Positions 59,216 to 64,000 of a stretch of 64,000 nucleotides of DNA are shown here, one piece after another; position 1 is the stretch's first letter; each line of letters begins with the position of its first letter. Both the position numbers and the translations under genes were made by a program. The DNA comes from CAWAYH01 sp963786195 (lineage in GTDB: Bacteria > Acidobacteriota > Vicinamibacteria > Vicinamibacterales > 2-12-FULL-66-21), in the NCBI GenBank assembly GCA_963786195.1, contig CAWAYH010000006.1, positions 558,001 to 622,000 on the forward strand. Direction: 5' to 3'. The notes beneath the pieces are model-generated. The model searched no databases, had not been told where the DNA came from, and saw nothing but the letters and a program-made list of their open reading frames with translations.

Positions 59216-59761
59216 TCAGGTCACGCGGTGATCCACGGCCACCGCATCAACCTCAGCGATCAGCCGCTCCATCAATCGGCCGAGGGGACGCTTGTGCCCG
59301 GCGATGACGATCCACGGCCACACGAATCCCCAGAACCCGGCCATCATCCACGCAATCGCCGCATTCTGCCCGACGGACAGTCCCGGAACCGCCGAGCGGG
59401 GGTGTTGCTCGATGTACTCACGGATATCCAGCCTCCAAAAGAAGATCATGAGCAACACTCCGATGAGCGCGCTCAGGCCAAACGCGAAGCCGGCCCACTG
59501 CCAATACCGAATCGCGTAGTGCACGTGACCGGGTGGGCCGGACGTCAACTCGACGTCGTTCAATCCAACGTTGAACGCCGTCCGCCACCCCTCGGCGCGA
59601 AACCGGAGCCTGTCGCTGCCAGCCTGCGTGACGAGGTATTGATTCCGGCCCCGCGACGCGTGCGGCAGCAGTCCCGCTTCGACCCGCCGGGCGAAGGCTG
59701 TCAGGAAAGCCTGTGGCGCTGCGCGAATGACGGCGGTTCCTTCGGTTAACGCGAAGGTCAT
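59216..59761 (-). CDS. Membrane protein with two helices, unknown function
   Basis: The 181-residue protein has an N-terminal soluble domain (FLTAFARRVEAGLLPHASRGRNQYLVTQAG, DRLRFRAEGWRTAFNVGLNDVELT) and two helices (YWQWAGFAFGLSALIGVLLMIFFW, AAIAWMMAGFWGFVWPWIVIAGH). The N-terminal part may be a lipid- or metabolite-binding domain. It precedes no clear partner. Unknown; co-directional with the racemase gene, 16 bases apart. Confidence 0.72.
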   Translation of the reverse strand: MTFALTEGTAVIRAAPQAFLTAFARRVEAGLLPHASRGRNQYLVTQAGSDRLRFRAEGWRTAFNVGLNDVELTSGPPGHVHYAIRYWQWAGFAFGLSALIGVLLMIFFWRLDIREYIEQHPRSAVPGLSVGQNAAIAWMMAGFWGFVWPWIVIAGHKRPLGRLMERLIAEVDAVAVDHRVT

Positions 59762-59777
59762 GTGTCAGCCTCCATCT

Positions 59778-60491
59778 TCAGCCGACCTGGCGCGAGACGG
59801 ATGCCGCCACCGCCTCACGCACCGCCGCGCGCGCCAGGATGCGAGTCGAGTCGAGAATCGGCAGCGACGAATCGCTGTCGGAGATCAGCAGCGGAAACTC
59901 CGTGCAGGCGAGCGCCACCCCATCCGCTCCTCCGCGCTTTCCATCGTCGATCACCCGCTTGAAATACGACCGCGCCGGCTCCTCGAATCGCCCGTACACG
60001 AGCTCATCGAACGTGAACTCGTTGATCCGCTGGCGTTCTGCGGCGCCCGGTATGTCGCACGCAATACCCTTGCGGCGGAGCTTCGCCGGGTACACCGGAC
60101 CTTCCATCAGAAAGCGCGTGCCGAGCACGAGCAGCCGCTTGAAACCTCGGCTCGCGGCAATCTCGGAGACCTCCTCCGCGATGTGCATCCAGGGTAGCGG
60201 GGATCGCTCGCGTACGAGGTCGAGCGCCTGATGCGCCGTGTTGTCCGGGCAGATGAGGAAGTCCGCGCCCGCGGAGCGGAGCTTCTCCGCGGACGACAGC
60301 AGCATCGAGCCGACCTCGTCCCAGCGATCCGCTTCGATGTGCCGCATGTAATCGGACAACGGATACGTGTGCATCGTGACTTCGGGATGCGCGTGCCGCC
60401 CGAGGAGCGCAGGCGCCTCGGCGCAGACCGTGCGATAGCACAGCGCGGCGCCTTCCGCGCTGACGCCGACAATGCCAATGTGTCTCGCCAT
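59778..60491 (-). CDS. Aspartate/glutamate racemase family protein
   Basis: The 237-residue enzyme has the two cysteine motifs of the family, FLICPDNTAHQALDL and ALACTEFPLL, with IGIVGVSAEGAALCYR and HPEVTMHTYPLSDYMRH at the N-terminus. Two catalytic cysteines face each other for proton transfer. It interconverts aspartate, glutamate or a related acid, or is an Asp/Glu-racemase-like decarboxylase. The start is the ATG at 60491 rather than an upstream one. It is one gene after the erythromycin-esterase-like gene on the same strand. Confidence 0.88.
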   Translation of the reverse strand: MARHIGIVGVSAEGAALCYRTVCAEAPALLGRHAHPEVTMHTYPLSDYMRHIEADRWDEVGSMLLSSAEKLRSAGADFLICPDNTAHQALDLVRERSPLPWMHIAEEVSEIAASRGFKRLLVLGTRFLMEGPVYPAKLRRKGIACDIPGAAERQRINEFTFDELVYGRFEEPARSYFKRVIDDGKRGGADGVALACTEFPLLISDSDSSLPILDSTRILARAAVREAVAASVSRQVG

Positions 60492-60511
60492 GGTTCCGAG
60501 GGCCCTCCAGG

Positions 60512-62366
60512 CTATCGCTTCTCCACGACGTCGATGGAGACCGTATCCAGCCACGCCTTCCCGTCACCGACGAGCGCGAGTCCATACGCAATCGCGTCGG
60601 CGTCCTCGGGCACGTCGGCGGTGATGTCGTACACGCGCCAATCGGGGGACACGACAGGGTGGGCGTCCAGGCTGTCGAAGGCGACCGCCTGAGGGCCGAA
60701 CACTTTTCGCGCGACGGTCAATCGAAGCCACGACCGCGTGCTCGCGTCGGCACGTGCCGCCGCCCGCAAGCGGATCGTCTTGCCCCGATACGGAGTGGCA
60801 TCGATTCGCTGATCGAGGACGCCGATCGTCTCGCCGTAATGCCTGCCCACCGGCCTGCTGATCGCGGCAGATCGACTGCCGCTGTGGGGACGATCGTCGC
60901 TCGTGGCTATCTGGAAATCGAATCGCCGAAGCTTGGGCGCGAACCGCCACTGACTGGGGACGCCGAGCGCGTCGACATCTTCGAAGCCGGCATTGGCCAG
61001 ACTCGGAAATTTCTGCGGCGGACCTGGAACATCGGCCTTGTTCACGGACCTGGCGGTCGTGGTCGTCGCAACGAACAGCAGGGCATCGTAGATCTTCGGC
61101 GTGACGTCGCGGGCGGTGAGCCTGGCGGCCATCGAATCCGCGTACGCGGCGCCGATGCTTCTGGTCGCTTTGGGACTGCCGAACCAGTCAGCGACTGCGC
61201 CATCCCTGGGCAGCGCGCGCAGATCGATCGCGGCGATCTGCAGGCCCGCCGAAGCCAGCATCGCCTCAAGGCTTCCTTCGGCCGCCGGTTCCACGGTGAA
61301 CGAGCGCAGCCCCGTGGCAGAGGGCAGCGGCATCTCCAACGCTTGAAAGCTGCCCTGGTTGAACGCGAATCCGAACACGACCATCGCCGAACCGAAGCGC
61401 TTGCGCAGATGGGATCCCATCCACTCGATGCCGCTCGTCGAGGTCGTCGCCACGTGTCCGTTGTGCGCCCAGACGACCATCTTCGCGTCGGGCCCTTCCC
61501 GGTCGAGGATCCAGCCGATGTTCACGGCCATCGAGCGGTCACGAACCACGACTCCCGCCACAGAGAACTCATCACCCTTGCGCGAATCGATGTTCTGCGC
61601 GAGAACGCGGGCGTGTTGTCGAGCCACCTGCCACTCGTCTGCGCTGCTCCGCGCGATGTACTGTTCCTTGCGCGCATCGAAGCCCGAGAGCACCGCCTTG
61701 ATGGTCTCGTCTGCGGCCGCCCGCTTGTCGGGAGCGAGCCGCGTGAACCCTGTGTCGGTGAGCGGATTGGCAAGCACGCTCAAATCACGCTCGGCAACGC
61801 CGGCCTGCGCAGCATCCACCTTGCGCAGGTACGCGAGCGTCACGATGGCCGCGCGCGGGGCCGACTGCATGTCGAAGCCGTAGAACTTGACCTTGCGGGT
61901 GTGCCCGGGATCCGCGTTGTACTGGCGCATCCACTTGATCATCTCGAGCACTTCTTCGGTGTCCCACGTCCAGAAGTAGATTCCCGCGAGCGCTTTGGCC
62001 GGGTCACCCGTTCCGCCCAGCACGTACTCGTTGATGTCGAAGGACTCGGGCATCGTCGCTTCGATGGCGAAGAGCGTGAAGCCCATCTCCGTGACGAGGA
62101 ACTCGAGCATCCGGTGCTTGAGCTGGAAGAACTCGCGCGTCCCGTGGGTCGCCTCGCCGAGGGAGACGATCCGCGCATCGCCGACGACTTTCTTCAGCGG
62201 CTGCATGTCGGCGAAGCCATGGCCGGCTTCAACGGTGTTCAATCTGATGGCGCTCTGCGCCAGCCAGCGTCTCACGGCTTCGTCAGCAGCAGCAGACGAC
62301 GACTGTGTAACTGCCGCGCACGCGAGGAGAGCGGTCACGAGCAGCTTCAACGACAAGCGCGCGTTC
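60512..62366 (-). CDS. Exported erythromycin esterase-like protein with extra C-terminal domain
   Basis: The 618-residue protein begins with a signal peptide (LSLKLLVTALLACAAVT). The EreA/EreB-type domain shows VSLGEATHGTREFFQLKHRMLEFLV (catalytic His and Glu region), FAIEATMPESFDINEYVLGG, FYGFDMQSAP and MVVWAHNGHVATTS. These enzymes hydrolyse macrolide lactone rings, but relatives act on other substrates and secretion is unusual for resistance. A C-terminal domain of about 160 residues (NAGFEDVDALGVPSQWRFAPKL, SGSRSAAISRPVG, WRVYDITADVPEDADAIAYGLALVGDGKAW) looks like a carbohydrate-binding beta sandwich. No break. Confidence 0.85.
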
Positions 62367-62373
62367 ATGGCGC

Positions 62374-64000
62374 CTACTCTGCTCTCAGCACGACCACCGG
62401 ATCGATCCGGCTCGCGCGGCGCGCAGGAAGGTAGGCGGCCAGCAGGGCGGCCGCTGTCACAGTAATCGCAGCCGCGACGAGCGTGAGCGGATCGCGGGCC
62501 GTGACGTCGAACAGCTGCGCCTCCGCGAGCCGCGCCGCCCAGCGGGTCGCGACGACGCCCAGGACAAGGCCAATCATCACCGGCGTCAGCGCCTGACGAA
62601 CCATCAGGGCAATCAGCCGCCGTGGGCTGGCGCCAATCGCCAGCCTGATCCCCATCTCCCGTGTGCGCATGGCGACCAGGCACGCGACGACAGAAAAGAC
62701 GCCCAGGGCGCACAGGACCAGCGCGAGCGTGGCAAACGACGCGAGCACGAGCGTCTGGAACCGCGGATTGCGATACGAGGTCAGCGCCGCGATCGATTCG
62801 GTCCACCACGCCGCGGTCACCGGCGTTCCAGGCGCAAGCGCACCGACTTCCCGCTTGAGGTCCGCGAGGATGGCATCCTGCCGGCCGCGCGTCTTGACCA
62901 CGAGCGTGAGAAGACGGGTCGCATCCTCGGGAATCACGTAGGCGGGCGGACCGGATTCACGTTGGAGGCTCTTCCGGACGTTGGACACGACGCCGACGAT
63001 GGTGAACTGACGGCCACGGCCGTTGGAAAAGACCTGGCCCAGCGGATCGCGATCGGCGAACAGGATTCGCGCGGTCTCTTCGGCGACAACGGCCACATCC
63101 GCGCTACTCCGAACATCGTCCCACGAGAGCAGGCGGCCTCGGACCAATCGGATGCCGACCGTCTCGAAATAGCCGGGGAGCACGTGCCAGATGCCGGCGC
63201 GTCGTTCCTGCGCCCCTCCAGCTCGAGCCCTTCGTCCGCGGCGGCACCGTCGAGCGGCATCGAGCCCGCGGCGCCCGCTGACACGACGTCGCCGCGGCGG
63301 GCCATGGCTTCGACGGCCTGCACGTAGAAGTTCTGCAGTGCCAGGCCCCCGGTCCCACGCGGCCAGACTCTGATCGTCACCACGTTTTCCGGACTGAAGC
63401 CGAGCGGAACACGAAGGACGGCGAGGAAGGCGCGGCCGGCGACGACCGCGCCAAACACGAGGACGATCGCCAGCGCCACCTGGACGGCCACCATGGGTCG
63501 GCCGAACCGCCATCGTCGTCCTCCATCTCGTCGTCCCTGTAACAACGACTGCGCGTCGACGGACGCCGATCTCCAGGCCGGCGCAACCGAGAAAAACAGT
63601 CCGCTCAACAAACCGAGCGCAAGCGCAAACACTATGACGCGCGCGTCCACACCGACCGGCGCGCCACGATACGCGACTGGTGGAACCTGACGAAGCAGCG
63701 CGTCGAACATGCCCGCCGTGACGAGAACGGCCAGCGCCGCGCCGGACAGACCGATGAGGACCGCTTCGAGGATGACGGGACGAACGAGACGAACCCGACT
63801 CGCCCCGAGAGCAGCGCAAACGCCGGTCTCCCGCTCGCGCCGGTGACTGCGGGCCAGCAGCATGTTGGCGAGGTTCGCGCACCCGATGAGGAGGACGAGT
63901 CCTGCGGCCGCGAAGACGAACGTCATGATCGGCCGGCCCGTCGGATAGAGCACCCCACGCAGGTCCTCGAGAACGGGTGTGTACTCCGAGCCCGGTTTGG
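62374..64000 (-). CDS. MacB/FtsX-type permease (5' end outside window, one frameshift)
   Basis: Reading from the right edge, LYPTGRPIMTFVFAAAGLVLLIGCANLANMLLARSHRRERETG, a second transmembrane pair and SFATLALVLCALGVFSVVACLVAMRTREMGIRLAIGASPRRL place it in the ADOP/MacB permease group, ending ARRASRIDPVVVLRAE. The gene begins outside the window. A break at about 63194, consistent with one lost base, separates the first FtsX core from the rest. It is the second such permease here, but no padR gene is visible in the window next to it. Its role is likely efflux or envelope. Confidence 0.87.
   Translation of the reverse strand, partial: QTGLGVHTRSRGPAWGALSDGPADHDVRLRGRRTRPPHRVREPRQHAAGPQSPARAGDRRLRCSRGESGSSRSSRHPRSGPHRSVRRGAGRSRHGGHVRRAASSGSTSRVSWRAGRCGRARHSVCACARFVERTVFLGCAGLEIGVRRRAVVVTGTTRWRTTMAVRPTHGGRPGGAGDRPRVWRGRRRPRLPRRPSCSARLQSGKRGDDQSLAAWDRGPGTAELLRAGRRSHGPPRRRRVSGRRGLDAARRCRRGRRARAGGAQERRAGIWHVLPGYFETVGIRLVRGRLLSWDDVRSSADVAVVAEETARILFADRDPLGQVFSNGRGRQFTIVGVVSNVRKSLQRESGPPAYVIPEDATRLLTLVVKTRGRQDAILADLKREVGALAPGTPVTAAWWTESIAALTSYRNPRFQTLVLASFATLALVLCALGVFSVVACLVAMRTREMGIRLAIGASPRRLIALMVRQALTPVMIGLVLGVVATRWAARLAEAQLFDVTARDPLTLVAAAITVTAAALLAAYLPARRASRIDPVVVLRAE

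Overview
The window is GC-rich DNA, very probably from an acidobacterium of the Vicinamibacteria type. The inference rests on family content: PadR-controlled duplicated MacB/FtsX permeases (ADOP type), Oar-like TonB receptors with a carboxypeptidase-regulatory N-terminus, many secreted S9, M14 and M29 peptidases, FG-GAP/UnbV proteins and bacillithiol synthesis genes. No rRNA, tRNA, CRISPR array, prophage or complete insertion sequence was seen. Coordinates of genes with frame breaks assume the frame is restored.

Layout. 0-9.6 kb: tail of a probable regulator with an SRPBCC protein, a VanZ-like membrane protein, a secreted esterase, a padR-permease pair with a visible PadR-type operator, a DUF2330 protein and an RnfD-like protein. 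9.7-13.1 kb: YjbQ-like protein, secreted modular protein and cystathionine beta-synthase, all carrying many one-base insertions. 13.2-28 kb: squalene-cyclase-like protein with a CxxCH motif, two secreted proteins, a glycosyltransferase, a DUF4139 protein, a sigma factor with an anti-sigma/YCF48 fusion, amidohydrolase, second esterase, aspartoacylase-like protein and SPFH protein. 28-38.4 kb: FG-GAP/UnbV protein, oligopeptidase B-like S9 peptidase, a sigma factor with two small membrane proteins, an esterase, a DPP-IV-like S9 peptidase and a LytS/LytR two-component pair. 38.4-48.3 kb: DinB, bshA, bshB1 and a serine hydrolase on one strand, a second serine hydrolase, an M29 peptidase-DinB-secreted protein operon and a secreted M14 peptidase. 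48.4-64 kb: a TonB receptor that appears to lack its plug, a glycine-rich S9 peptidase, a FecI-FecR-STN receptor operon, a racemase, an erythromycin-esterase-like protein and a second MacB-type permease running off the end.

The genes point to an envelope and exoenzyme lifestyle: secreted peptidases and esterases, TonB uptake, and membrane-signal modules (two-component, two ECF-type sigma loci with membrane partners, FecIR). Bacillithiol genes suggest low-molecular-weight thiol chemistry.

Two window-wide features stand out. First, one-base frame breaks occur in about twenty genes, and are dense and almost all insertions in three patches (about 9.86-13.01, 30.3-31.6 and 34.3-36.2 kb), while genes between them are clean; this looks like residual assembly error rather than decay. 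Second, many intergenic gaps hold short low-complexity tandem or inverted repeats, each locus with its own unit (heptamers, nonamers, 14-mers), plus REP-like palindromes.
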